A stretch of DNA of 64,000 nt, from the NCBI GenBank assembly GCA_002633005.1, contig NMRA01000177.1, positions 188,001 to 252,000 of the forward strand, in the 5' to 3' direction. Positions 24,333 to 36,100 of this stretch are shown here, piece by piece; position 1 is the stretch's first letter, and every line of letters starts with the position of its first letter. Source of the DNA: Phoronis australis. Taxonomy: Eukaryota; Phoronida; Phoronidae. The position numbers and the translations under genes are program-made. Below the pieces are notes generated by a model. The model was not told the origin of the DNA. It did not search any database and saw only the letters and a program-made list of their open reading frames with translations.

Positions 24333-24550
24333 CAGTACAAGACAAAATAAAATACCATTTCCACATCGTGACAAATAATAATGCTAATAGCAAAAATGGT
24401 TGGTTTTAACTTAGGGAACAAAATTCTAGTTGCAGAATGCCTTTGTCACACAACTATACCTTTCCTACTCTAATGGTGAATTCAGGCTCCCCCTGCTGTC
24501 ACGATGAGGAACTACAAGTCATTTTGTCTGATAACCTTTGGCTTGTTCTG
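24333..24550. mobile_element. MITE family B copy 1 (CAGTACAAG ends, TA flank)
   Basis: Left: cagtacaagacaaaataaaa. Right, reverse complemented: cagaacaagccaaaggttat then cagacaaaatgac. The right side is followed by TA. It shares both ends and inner blocks (ggtgaattc, gtcattttgtctga) with copies at 37827, 43795, 44963 and about 46527. Confidence 0.8.
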
Positions 24551-27500
24551 TATACAATATGGCGGACAGGTGACAAGAATAAGTTTTTAGAAAAATTTAC
24601 TTTGCTTTTAGCACAATTTGTATGATGTAACTATTAGCAACGAACACTTGGTAATTTTTTAGCGCTTACAACAATGTGGTAAGAATAGAAATATGGCAGT
24701 GAGGGATCATTTTTGTCCCAAATTGAAGAATTTTTTATCGTGCTCTGAAGTGTCAGTAACTATTGAATCAAGTCCGACACAGAAAGAATGATACAATACA
24801 CATCTAAGGATAATTTTGGTGGTTGTCTTCCTGGTGATGGCAGTGTTGCTCACTGTGCGGCTTGTTCCAATAAGAAATTGTTGTCAGTTTGAAAACATCA
24901 CAGTGCAGCATTTACCATGTACGGCACAGTTCCACAAAAACATAATTAAATGATTCCAAGAAAGTGTCATTTAAATTGTTTTTATTTAATAATCAATACA
25001 ATCAACTTTTCAAATATATATTAATTTGTATCATAACACAACTGGAAGTCACGTCACTACAAACCATCCACAACTATAACATGCCAAGAGTCTGTGTCAT
25101 GAAAAGTGATTCCAGACTAAAGTCAGAAATTTGGTCTCGTAGTTACTTCGCAATTACTGAACGAGGGTTTAGCCACGTAATTATTAATACTGGTACATAA
25201 CAGTCTAAAAATAATTCACACTAACTAGCAGTTGTGCATATATTCTTTGTACTTTTGCTGAAGTGAGATTAAATTATTCTTCAGGAATAATTGTGTGCAA
25301 GACCAAACTTCTGACTAAGTTTCGAGTCAATTTTTATCTGACAGGCTCTCGGAAAGCATAATTCACAAATACACCATTTTTGGTGATACGGCACCCTAAT
25401 CAACTGTACGCGCGGACACCAACATAGTCCTGTTATCCAGAACACCCAGACACACATAATCCTTCATGGATACTGAACGCAGTGAATTTGGGAGAAATTT
25501 TGGTTCAGTTTTAAGCGACAGGAGCTGGACTATGAAAGGGCCTCCATTTTGAATGGCATGCAAATTCCAGAATTAATTACAAGTGAATTTCCCGCAAGTT
25601 CAAACTCGAACAATTAGTTTGTAACTCATTGTCTAACCGCTCGTGGCATAATAACCTGCAACAGCGACAAGTTAAGACCGCTTATAAAGAATGCTACGTG
25701 TACCGCAAGGATCAGAATACCTCTGCTGTGGAAGAAAATCGCTAAGACCTTATCCCTCACACGACTGACATGTAACACAGCTCATTTTACTTAGAAAGCA
25801 GGGAAGATAAAATAATATATAACAATCTACACATCATATATAAACCTTAATCTACTACATCGCCATTTCAGGCAGGAAATAACTTCATGGTCACAGAAAT
25901 GCTGTAAATTTTCTGCTAGTTTTGAATTTGCTGGAGCTTGTACCAAAACAGTGCTTTTTATAAACAGTGTTCTTCCCGTAGGAGTTCCTAACTTCCCATC
26001 CAAAGCATGATTTTCAACAGTTTTCCAACAGATGTCACCACCAATGACACCGTCAATTCAATCAATTCTAATTTCAGAGGTTATTTTCCCAGAATGCCTC
26101 TGTGGTCAGATTGAATCTACAAGTAAAGGCAGAGGGCATATTGAATAATACTAGTCACTTGCAAGATGCCTGTGGTGCGATAATTTGGTGTATACATGAG
26201 AAGTACAAGCCCTGCACGTTTCTGAACTACTGACTCCCACAACTCAACACACCACAACTTCCCCCATCGCTCTCAGTGGCAGCCATTTTGTTGGAGTTTC
26301 AGTGGTAAGGTCAGCTGCTTACTCTATAAACAGAGCTGAGATCCTGTGGTGCTCAAAGGTTATGTAGGACCCTATACCAATGTCCAAATTTGGTCAACTT
26401 AGGAATATCATATTTCGAAAAAGGCCCATCAAATTCGTATAAAATTCCAAATACTACGCTTTATGTGCAACTCTCAAATGCTCTTTCAGAAATTGTTTTT
26501 AAAATGTTCCACTTTTGCATGAGGAGATATCAAATTATAGGACTTCCATCATTTTCATGAAAAAACATCGAAAGTAGCATAAAACGAAATGATACTTCTC
26601 ATCTTGAACATTTATATCAAAAAATGATACCATATTAACGATACTGTTGCTTGCTACCAATGTACCTTTCTTTTTCCTAAATCTTACTAAAAGACATGGT
26701 TAAAATCTACAGTTCTGTCTAAATGTGGTTAAAGACACAGACCTGTCAATAGGGCCCTACACAACCTTAACAAAATCCAGTGTTAGTTCTTACAAATAAC
26801 GAGCGTTATTAAATGTACCCCTGGGTAAGCGACAGTCCTAAGTATATGCTGTTAATACAGTCCACAAGCTTAACATGCTAATGCGATAACGCAACATATC
26901 AATGACAACATCAACCGATTTACACACTACTGCTCACCCGAGCTCATTACAACCCGATGTGCCCGAGTGATCGGACTATATTCGCTTTATTACATGGTCA
27001 ATGGGGCTTCTTCCCAGTCGGGCCTCCCTCTAATCTTTATACTAGAAATCGACATTATTTTTGCCATTTTCTATTCTACTTCAGCGCAAATTCAAGATAA
27101 ATGTGTATTATTGCATGTTCTAGTACATTATGGTTTATGCGCATGAATTTCTAGTCAGAGTTAGTACTCGATGGCCTCGTGTTGAAATGCAAAATTTCCA
27201 GTTCAGACTCTAACCTCCAACACAAATGATGGAGACAGTAAAGGTATATTTGCATGCTCCTCACTATGCTAATGTATAGCAGTAACTGAACGGCAATGCT
27301 ATTTGAACATTGTCTATGCTAAACAAAGTGCAGTGTATTCACTGACAACCTGTAAATGTGACGTACCTCACGGGCTCACATAACCCGCATCACACAGTGC
27401 TATTCCCCAAGACCACGTCACGATACTTACTAGACACGGTTGAGTGATTTACGACGGACCATTTTCGATACAAACCTCGTTCTTAAAAACATTTGGCAAT

Positions 27501-28935
27501 TTCAACCGACTTCGTATTCACAATCGTTGCTACATGTGGTGTTTCTAACTCATTTGACCGAGCAATCACAGACACAAGGAATTAGCGTGAAAACTAGGAT
27601 TAGCCAGTTATCAAAGCAGGCCATTATGTCCTTGAACACAGACAAAAAAAACACTTATCTTGAGCTCGCATAAAAATAAAGTAGCAAATGCCAAAAATAG
27701 GTTCGATTTTGAGTAAAAAAGAATAGGCTCAGGTGTCTTTTGCTGATTGGTTGTTCTACATAATTTGCTCATTACTTTTGTTAATGCAGTCATCCCTTCA
27801 TAGTTTTAGCTGCGTGTGATTGGTCAGATAGTGAATAGCGACTTACGACACTCATGCAGCTTGTATAACAAGTGATATTACACGGCTAGTCTCGCAACAT
27901 TGCCTACGCCCTACACCTAGCATTCGCTGCTAAATAGAGTGTGCTCTTAGCTGTAATTTCTAGCTGCCCATTCTTACGTTCTAAGGTAAATACTCAGATC
28001 ATTAACTTAGCTGCTTGAAATGACGAAGAAAGCATCAAAAAAACCTCAATCAATATCATCAGTCAGTAACATATAAATTCGCATATTATTAATTTATTCT
28101 CTGGTCTGTGCAGGTCTGTTTCATGAAAGTGACTTAAAACCTCAGACAGCAATTCAGTCTTACGCTCCCACATTTCAACAGCTGAAAAGGTATTAAAGTT
28201 GCGTAACTGTCAGCACATCACAGCCTAGAAATTATTTATAGAAATTACCTCAGTCAGTAACTAGCAGTTGTGCGTTTATTCTCAGTGACTGTGGTCAGTG
28301 AGATTTGATTATTTTTTTTCCGAAAATTTTGTTTGGAACATGAAATTAAATTTCTGTCTGGAATCTCAAGTTACTTGTCATGAAACAGATCCTTGGATTT
28401 GTTTTGAAACCTACACCTAAAAGCTAGCATCAGGTGGTGGTGAGAGAAAAGGAACGATTCCCATCCCATTTCAGTCAGTATCAGGTTGACTTTTTTGAAA
28501 ATATGGAGGACTAAAAATACTGCATCAAGTCAACGATTAAGAAACAAAACAAGGACCAATTATGCTATTTTTGGTTTAATCCAAATATTACATAATCAAT
28601 CAGAGGGATTCAGTCAATCAAAGGATCAAACAACCCGTACATGCAATCCACCGTCGACACTGTCCTTGGGTCTTCCATTAATGATAAACCCTTTTCGAAA
28701 GCAAGCCAATATAAGTAAACATTTATTGCACACCTCTATAGATTGTTGCAAAACACCCGACCAACATAAAATGATAATGCAACACCTCTACTCTAATAAA
28801 CCATACGAATAAGTTGTATGCTATCAGTAGACAACTAAGCAAAAACTAAAAGCTAACACATGAACCCAACTGGTCACCATTACAAAAGTGGTCTTGAACT
28901 TCCTCACTAAGATTAGGAACGATTTCTATACTTCA
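24551..28935. other. Intergenic region between TTI2 and SNX27; repeats only
   Basis: No supported coding exon. It holds a diverged dispersed repeat at 25221-25340, similar to 28256-28400 (aactagcagttgtgc, then gtgagattaaattatt). At 27000-27140 there is a repeat similar to 55900-56040 (ctctaatcttt, then gccattttctattctacttc and caagataaatgt). An orphan tatgaaagggcct near 25530 matches the ends of the TIR element at 47731-48251. Confidence 0.6.
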
Positions 28936-29362
28936 GTGCTCCGTTGCATGAAACAGTATCAAATGGGACTAAAGTAGTTTCTTAAATCCACTGCGTATTT
29001 GTGGGTCTGTAAAAACACCGACTGTCCTTTCTTATGCTGTTTTCTTCTTGTTACTAAGTCAATTTTTGGCTTCGATAAAAATTGAGAGTGAACTCTACGT
29101 TGAATTCTCATTATTATTGAAAATAAGTAGGGATCTTTTCATGTAATGCCACTAATTTAAGGACTAAGTTCCTGGCTGTTTTTACTGAATTAATGTCTGC
29201 TTTTGTTATATGATAAGAAAATGCCATAAGTCAAAGAGCTCACAATAATGATAAAATGATAGAAAAAGATTATATCTGTGCCTACAGAATGAAACAAATA
29301 CGGAAAAGATTTAGAGAACTTGGATGAGTTCCTATTTGGGACTGTTTCATGCAACTGGGCAC
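28936..29362. mobile_element. Non-autonomous TIR element, family A, short copy
   Basis: Left: gtgctccgttgcatgaaaca then gtatcaaatgggact. Right, reverse complemented: gtgcccagttgcatgaaaca then gtcccaaataggaactcat. The interior is shared with the long copy (7927-9021) around gagtgaactctacgttgaat. Size is about 427 bp. The stretch from here to the SNX27 stop (29363-30180) shows nothing else I can support beyond 3' UTR. Confidence 0.8.
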
Positions 29363-30180
29363 TAAAGAACTGATGGTTCATTCTTGTTCAATGCCATCAC
29401 CTGCACATCCAATGACTTATTTGATCAAGGAAACTTAGAGAGCATGGTCTAAAACAACGACTAACTGTTGGCTCTTAAAACCTAAAAATTGCTTAAAATA
29501 AGAGTGTAAGACCAGACCAGTTTCATAGCCATAAGTTGTCTAAATCCCAAGTCATTTTGGCAGAAGGTGGATGGTAAGCAGCTTCAACTCAAGGTATATA
29601 TTTCACATGCTAAAGAAAAGCAATAAGTAGAACATTGCAGTCAGCCCTGTGCTTTAATAGCCAAGACCAGCTCCCCTTAGTGGAGTCACTCCTACACATT
29701 TCAAAGCTACTTCATGACCAGTCCTTCTGCATCAGTCTGCCCAACTTCATTTGGGTTTCCATAGCAATCTGTAGTAACAGGACAGTAGTACTGACGATGG
29801 TACAAATAATGTATAATTGCCATCTTGGTTATTGGAAAACCTGAACTTGGCGACCTGTAATGTAAACATGGCATGGTCAAACCAGAAAGTTCTGAGAAAG
29901 TGTGCTCAATAGATGGCACTTGGGTCAACACGTCTGCTTTTCTTTAAAACTAAATGGCACATGGCGAAAGGCAAAACGTTAAAAATCATTTTAGTCTTCA
30001 CATCAAAGTTGACTTTACTCCCCATGAAACACACAAAGCAAGAAAGGCGTCGCCAAAAATCCAGATTGCAAGCTAGAATTAGTACATGAAACACGAGCAC
30101 TTTTAAGTCAAGGTTTCTTTTCCAAATATCAATATTTTCAACAGACCACTTTAAGAGTGGTTCAACACACAACAGCTGAC

Positions 30181-33100
30181 CTAGTCGCTTTCCTTTCTCT
30201 CTTGCATAATCTCATCCAGACAGTCCAACATGAAGTTAAACTGAAAATGGAAAAATGTATACACGGTATGACAACATCTCACCAATTTTGAACGAAAAAT
30301 AACGGCACTAGTCGGACATAATGGGCCCTGATTCAGAGAACCAGGCAATCACTGAATAACGCCCATGTTATTTACTGGATGAAACTGGCTCTCTAAACCA
30401 GGGCGCATTATATCAAACTAGTGCCAAAATAATTCCCACAATGCCATTTTCGTCATTTTTCAACGTCCGTCTAACATTGTTATAAATGCCTGCAGTTTTT
30501 TAAAAATATACTGGTAGGTAAGGCACAGTACTTGAACATAACAAAGCATTAATTTGACAAATACAAATCTTCAGATGACAAAAAAATACAAAACAGAAAT
30601 TCACATTTCACCATACCTTAAACAATGTACATAAAGTATTTAGACCCACGTGCCTACAACCATTTTATCACTAAAATGATGTAGGTCAACAAAATGCTTC
30701 ACAAAGACGAATATCCACTGTTTCACCTTGACATGTGGGTGGCTAACAAGTGTATATGCTCACGTCTTAAACTGACTTTTGTCCATACTTTTCAAAATAT
30801 TAATTATTTCAAAAATGGTTAATATTCAACAGAATACGCATGAACACCTATACCCTTGATGCGAATAAGTCAAGCTTCACACGTGCTATTTTCAACTGTT
30901 GCTCTTTAGTTTTTGCTTTGTTAGCGCCTGTGCCTAATTCCGCATATAGGCATACCCTTACATACAGACGCTCGAGTCCTTTTAATACACACTGATATGG
31001 GAATGCGGTACGGCACATAATTTCACAAACACTCCAGGTGGCCTAGTCAATAAGTGGTGTTCAAAGTTAAAGCTGTACACACGCAAGCACGCACGCAAAC
31101 ACACACACACACACACACGAACGCATAATAAAAAGCATTTTCAATCACATACAACAATTTAAAAATAACATTGCCTGTGAATGATTACTTGACTAACATA
31201 GATCTGTATGATGCGTATGTAAAATAGGAGTTGTTTGAGGCATAAAAGGGAATGGGTCTATTAGTCTAAACTGAGATATGTTTGACAAAGACACTCACGT
31301 GAGTTGAGAAGATCCTCACCCACCGGGGATTGCGTCCCTCCCTCTCATACTCAAAGTTGAACGACATGCCCTCCTCGTCAGTATCCCACTGAGTTATGCT
31401 GTCCAATGGGAAGTCAATCACCTGGGTCTGAAAGGGGAAATAACAAAATATTAATAATGCTATCCAATGGGAAGTCACATTCACTCAGACGACATGGGAG
31501 ATAACACAAAATAAAAGTCAGAAACTCCAAATTTGACTGAAACCCATATTATTGATTACAGCCATCACGTATAGACTAATTGTACTGTAAACTTGACAGA
31601 CTTCACTCAAATCTGTCAAATTTAGAGGAGGATCTTCTTGCCTGGATAATGTGGCAGATCAGTCCAACTTTAGTCGCAATAAAATCATCAGTTTTGTTGA
31701 ACTTAAGTCTTACGCCTAGCAACTACTTAATAGTTTGTTACGAATGAACATGCACAGCAAGTGGTCACGATTTCAAAAAAGCGTAGACCAGTACCTATCG
31801 AGATTTTGTCAAGATTTAGCCAGAATTGACACGGGCTCCAGTCGAACAGAAATGTAAGTTTAGGAACACTTTTTGCATCAAATCTTTGGCGAATTTTGAT
31901 GTTTATTTTGAAAACTGTTGTGATAACCTGTGATGTTGTAAATCCCAATTCTGAGTGTGTCGAATTTTTTGTACCTTACTATTTAAAATATGTCTTGTTA
32001 AAAATATGTTTTGTTAAACAACACATTTTATTTGCACTTAACACCCTTATTGGACAGCCTCACTTGACTGGAATGCTGTATTTTACTTAATGTCATACTG
32101 GATAATAGAATATCCCAGTTATTGTCATAAAACCATCATTTCCCATTAAATCCATGTAAAATAGTCCAAATACTGTTATGATTAATTGTCCTATTCCCCA
32201 ATATTGCCATTAAAAAATAGCAATATTAATTCTCACCTGTTCATTAGCATGTGCACCTTTGCTTTTTTGTCTAAATACTAACTTAGTTCATCTTAAATTC
32301 ACTTGCCTCATCAGACCTCAGCGTTGGGGGTAAAAATCCGTCGCTTCCTGTTTGTCTTACTCCAAGTCTCTCCAATCAACATGATTAACTTATACGAGTT
32401 GTTGTGATCCGAAAAGTTGAAACCCGCTTGATGGAATATACCGCTTATCGTCATAATTTACATTGAACCCGAGGGTATGACATTAAGTGGGCTACACTGT
32501 ACTCCGTTTATTGTATGATAAGCAAAATATTACAGTACAGGCACGCTACATGGCAATGTCACCACAGTAGCGCTCTGTTTCCTCATTGCGTCAACATCAA
32601 GTTTTGGGTTCAAGTTTTTCAAGTGCTGTCCAGTTACTATGACTATTATCTTGGGACACCCTCTTTCAAGCAATGGTGAATGACTAAGTTTTGATTTTAT
32701 TTTGCAATCATCACAAAAATCAAGTCTTGAAATAAGGCAGCTGAACACCTCTTGGTTGCCCTATGGCCGGAATGGAGCTCATATGTGACGTATTTGCCTT
32801 AATAAACAGCTTCATTCTTACTTTATCTATAAAAGTCGGGTGGATGTAGCGCTATACAACCAGACACATAACATCCATACCTCCATTGTTCCGTCCTCTT
32901 TGCAGGCCAGCAGTTTGAACGAGCCGATACCAAATGAGGCCACCACATGTCCCCCTTTTCTGGCATCGCATGCACAGTGGGGGAATGTGATGGAGCCATA
33001 GCCATCAAGGTGTCTCACAATCTTCAGATACTACAAAATAAAAGTACTTTAGAGATCACAAAAATTTGTATGATGTAAACAAACGAGTCTTTTGGACATG

Positions 33101-36100
33101 AAGACATATTTGCCCGCTATGTGCTGTGAAACTTTCTAAATTTTGGACATTAAAAGATTACTACGCTTGTGGAACTAAAGTTTTCTTCACTGGTATAATT
33201 ACCCTTCCAAAAAATACCGTACTCGCATTCTCAGCCTCCGTTTGAATTGAAACTGGTCGCAAGAAACTGCCTAAAATTGCTCTGATGGTCATACTGCCTC
33301 GGCAACTCAAATGTCCCCGCTATGACATGATCTTAATCATACTGCCTTGGCAACTCAAATGACCTCGTGACAAGGTCATGCTCCCTCGGCAACTCAAATG
33401 ACCCAACTGTGACAAGGTCATACTGCCTTGACAACTCAAATGACTTCGTTGTGACAGGGTCATACTCCCTTGGCAACTCAAATGACCCCGCTGTGACATG
33501 GTCATACTCCATTGGCAACTCAAATGACCCCGCTATGACAAGGTCATACTCCCTTGGCAACTCAAATGACCCGCTATGACATGGTCATACTCCCTTGGCA
33601 ACTCAAATGACCCCGCTATGACATGGTCATACTCCCTTGACAACTCAAATGACCCCGCTGTGACATGGTCATACTCCCTTGGCAACTCAAATGACCCTGC
33701 TATGACACAGTCATACTCCCTTGGCAACTCAAATGACCCCGCTATGACATGACCATACTCCTTTGGCAACTCAAATGACCCTAATGTGACAAGGAAGTAA
33801 ATGGAGCAGGTCTGAAACCACAATACCATTTTAATTCATCTCAAGGCTCGACGTCATCTCTAGTCTGAGAAGGGAACAAGATGAAACCAATTTTATAACA
33901 ATAAATGGCCTAAGTTGAGTCGATTTTGAAAGAAGGTGCAAATTAATCACCTCTTGAAGGAATAGATTTACTTAGTTAAAGAGCTGACGTCGATGACGGA
34001 AATGTTTCCATGAAGAAAATACTAATGTCTAAAATCGAAAAATGGTGATGTACATCAATGTTTGTGACTGACAAAACAGCAATATGTGAATATTATCTAC
34101 GCGTGTACAAGATTCCGTCTTACAGCCAGCCATTTTCCAGCTTGAAAGTCGTATAATTCGCTGTATGGCTACAGTCTGCACATGGGCACCTCCGAAAGAA
34201 AATGTGCGGAAACGAATATACCCAGTGTTCCGAACGAAAAATGTGTAAGTATTTTACATGCTCATTCGGCCAAAATTAATTCAGTCTGGACCCCCAGGTA
34301 GAGGTCTTAAACTAGAACAGGCCAGCATTGTAGAAGTGTTCTCCTAAACATGTTTCTACTGATTGCAGTACAAACTTCATGTTACCTTTCATGACAAAAT
34401 TAGAAAATAAAATTTCATTTGTCCATCACATTCTATTGTAGATTGGAGAAAAAATGTATCAAACACTGAAGGTTAAACTGACAGAAGATTTAATGATTTG
34501 TTAAGCAAATTGGGACATTTGGCTACAGTTCAATGTACAGACTCTCAGATTTTGTATAAGAATCCCCTATAGAAAGGACATAGATTTTCAATCGTGAGTT
34601 TGAATTCAGTAGTTTTTGTTGTCTTTGAATACTCTCTGAGGATTACATCGAGTTCTAAAGTACCTCAGTTTGTGGATTACATGACAGGGTATGAGTTTTA
34701 AAGTACCTCCGTTTGTAGATTGCATGGCAGGGTTTGCGTTTTAAAGCACCTCATTGTGGATTGCATGTCAGAGTTTTAAAACACCTTAGTTTGTGGATTG
34801 CATAGCAGGGTATGAGATTTAAATTACCTCATTTGTGGATTGCATGGCAGGATTTGAGTGTTAAAGTATCTCAGTTTGGGGTTTGCATTGCAGGGGATGA
34901 GTGTTAAAGTACCTCGGTTTGTGGATTGCATGGCAGGGTATGAGTGTTTAAGTACCTCAGTTTGTTTGCTGCCATCCTGCAGTACTTTCAATTCATATAA
35001 ATGGTCTTTGGCTTTTATACGCCCACTGCACACATCGTCCACAGCCTGCAAAAGAAAACATATTTGAACCATATTACAAGACACTGAATTAAACAAATTA
35101 TTGACTTTCATTGATCTCAATATGCTGGTTTTCAGAATCCCAAAATGTGATTTTGACCTAAATAGCATAATACAGGGAACTGCAATGGTTTGATGGTGGT
35201 TTGCACTCAACCGACTGCTTCACATTTTATGGTCATTTAAAAAGACGTCAGAAACTGGATGACATAAATGGGCTTAAAAGACTTTGGTGACGTGCTGGTA
35301 GCACACTGATAAAGTCGTGGCTTGCTAACGGAAATAATTTGCAATACAATCACAATGAAAAGGTTTTCAAAAAGATTTGAAACTGCCTTTACCATAGCAG
35401 TTGTCAATATTAATAATTTGCAAGTGCAACAGCAGTCAATACAAACAAGTACTGAGACTCAAAACTATTGACAACTGGTAAGTTTAAACTTTATAGGTGG
35501 TGCAAATCATATTATCAACTGCCGTACACTGCGGGGCCAATAAAATCCTATGATGAATAAGTGAGATTAGTACAACCTGGCTTCCTAATGCTGGAGACAA
35601 AATGACACATTTCTTCAAAGTCTGGATTATGAATCCAAACATCATCTACACTGTGGAGCCAAATAAATTTCTATGATGAAACTGTATTGCACGACTCTGC
35701 AACACTGGATACGAAATGATACGTCAAATCCTTACAGTATAGATTTTAATCCCACTTTCTACGTTAAAGAGAAAGGATTCATATTTAATGGCACGTCATA
35801 AATTGTCACTTCTTAAAAATTTCAGAGAGTCTCAATTGTCACATTTTTGGTGCCTTTTGCACGTATAAGTCACATGAACTTTTCTTTGTCACATAAAAAA
35901 GACACAATACTTGTCAATGACCACAATAATTCCATAATTTTACAATTTGGGAAAAAAGGAACGACCACTTGATGCAGTATAAAATAACTAAAAACCTAAC
36001 AAAATACTAACAGCCTATTTGCCTCACATTTTGTCACAGAGTTTGCAAAAAGTCACAAAATATCACAGAATTTCAGGCAAACAAGTTTTGTAACAGAATG

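Noticed and set aside
33333-33829. Long open frames on both strands through 33333-33829
   Set aside because: They are periodic readings of the 42-bp minisatellite with no start context or splice support.
33287-34966. Regularly spaced repeats resembling a CRISPR array
   Set aside because: This is a eukaryotic gene intron and the repeats are contiguous minisatellites without unique spacers.
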